NCBI GenBank assembly: GCA_015485455.1
Contig: WFTN01000138.1
Span: 1 to 6,175, forward strand
Length of the DNA stretch: 6,175 nt
Direction of reading: 5' to 3'
DNA from: Planctomycetota bacterium
Lineage (GTDB): Bacteria > Planctomycetota > GCA-002687715 > DRQF01
How positions within the stretch are numbered: position 1 is the first letter of the stretch; each line of letters starts with the position of its first letter. The notes under the pieces are model-generated. The model made no database searches, was not told the origin of the DNA, and saw nothing but the letters and a program-made list of their open reading frames with translations. The position numbers and the translations under genes are program-made. Below are positions 5,938-6,175 of the stretch, one piece after another.

Positions 5938-6175
5938 ATGCCCGAAATACATGAAATGAGCGCGGTAGATCTGGCCACTCGAGTTCGCTCTGGCGAGCTG
6001 AGTGCCGTGTCCGTGCTTGAGCACTTCAACAATCGAATCAAGACTCTCGATGGTGACCTCAACTGCTTCCTCTCCCTCAATAGCGAAAGCCAAAAGGAAG
6101 CAGCTGCCGTCGACGCGAAGGTGAAAAACGGTGAAGATCCTGGGCCCCTGGCAGGAGTGCCAATTGCCATCAAAG
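5938..6175 (+). CDS. gatA: Aspartyl/glutamyl-tRNA(Asn/Gln) amidotransferase subunit A, N-terminal part, runs off the right edge
   Basis: GatA is the glutamine amidase of GatCAB: it releases ammonia from glutamine, which is channelled to GatB for tRNA-bound Glu/Asp amidation. The window holds 79 codons of an expected 480-500. The N-terminal helices show SAVDLATRVRSGELSAVSVL (8-27) and IKTLDGDLNCFL (34-45), as in the family. The segment ends with GPLAGVPIAIK (69-79), the conserved block carrying the catalytic-triad lysine. With the ATG at 5938 that lysine is residue 79, the number used for S. aureus GatA. An adjacent in-frame ATG at 5935 would add one residue but lies too close to the Shine-Dalgarno, and an ATG at 5956 is a third option. 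The catalytic serines lie beyond the window. Confidence 0.95.
   Translation, partial: MPEIHEMSAVDLATRVRSGELSAVSVLEHFNNRIKTLDGDLNCFLSLNSESQKEAAAVDAKVKNGEDPGPLAGVPIAIK

Noticed and set aside
5814..6173. 119-codon minus-strand ORF opposite gatC/gatA
   Set aside because: Antisense to two unmistakable conserved genes.

Overview
The window is ordinary-looking bacterial chromosome of roughly even base composition (about 50% GC by eye). It is densely coded, with one long gap. The organism cannot be placed from the sequence alone. A GatCAB amidotransferase operon points to a bacterium that makes Gln-tRNA and/or Asn-tRNA by transamidation. A secreted polysaccharide-lyase-like enzyme beside an exported Ntn-hydrolase acylase suggests a Gram-negative-type envelope and a polymer-degrading lifestyle, as in many Planctomycetes, Verrucomicrobia or related groups. 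That placement is inference only.

Layout, left to right. (1) 1-898, minus: the first 299 codons of a secreted heparinase II/III-like protein. It starts at GTG and its 3' part lies outside the window. (2) 899-1442: a 544-bp divergent intergenic region with two small inverted repeats and no convincing gene. (3) 1443-3896, plus: a complete 817-residue exported penicillin acylase/AHL acylase-type Ntn hydrolase (peptidase family S45), with its catalytic Ser211, His233 and Asn477 recognisable. (4) A GC-rich hairpin at 3911-3936 lies between the convergent acylase and comF genes and probably serves as a terminator for one or both. (5) 5524 down to 3944, minus: a probable three-gene operon of a 62-69-residue single-pass membrane protein, a 193-residue three-helix membrane protein translationally coupled to it by an ATGA overlap, and a ComF-family phosphoribosyltransferase-like protein. 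(6) 5649-6175, plus: gatC complete, then the start of gatA, which runs off the right edge at its catalytic lysine.

The heparinase-like protein and the acylase share one intergenic region and are both predicted to be exported, so joint control is possible but not shown. gatCA is core translation machinery and the ComF protein is a widespread accessory. The two small membrane proteins upstream of comF are the least understood genes. I do not see a clear new defence or mobile system. The items most worth a second look are the uncharacterised membrane-protein pair, the acylase's unknown substrate, and the coding-like but startless reading frames in the 544-bp gap.
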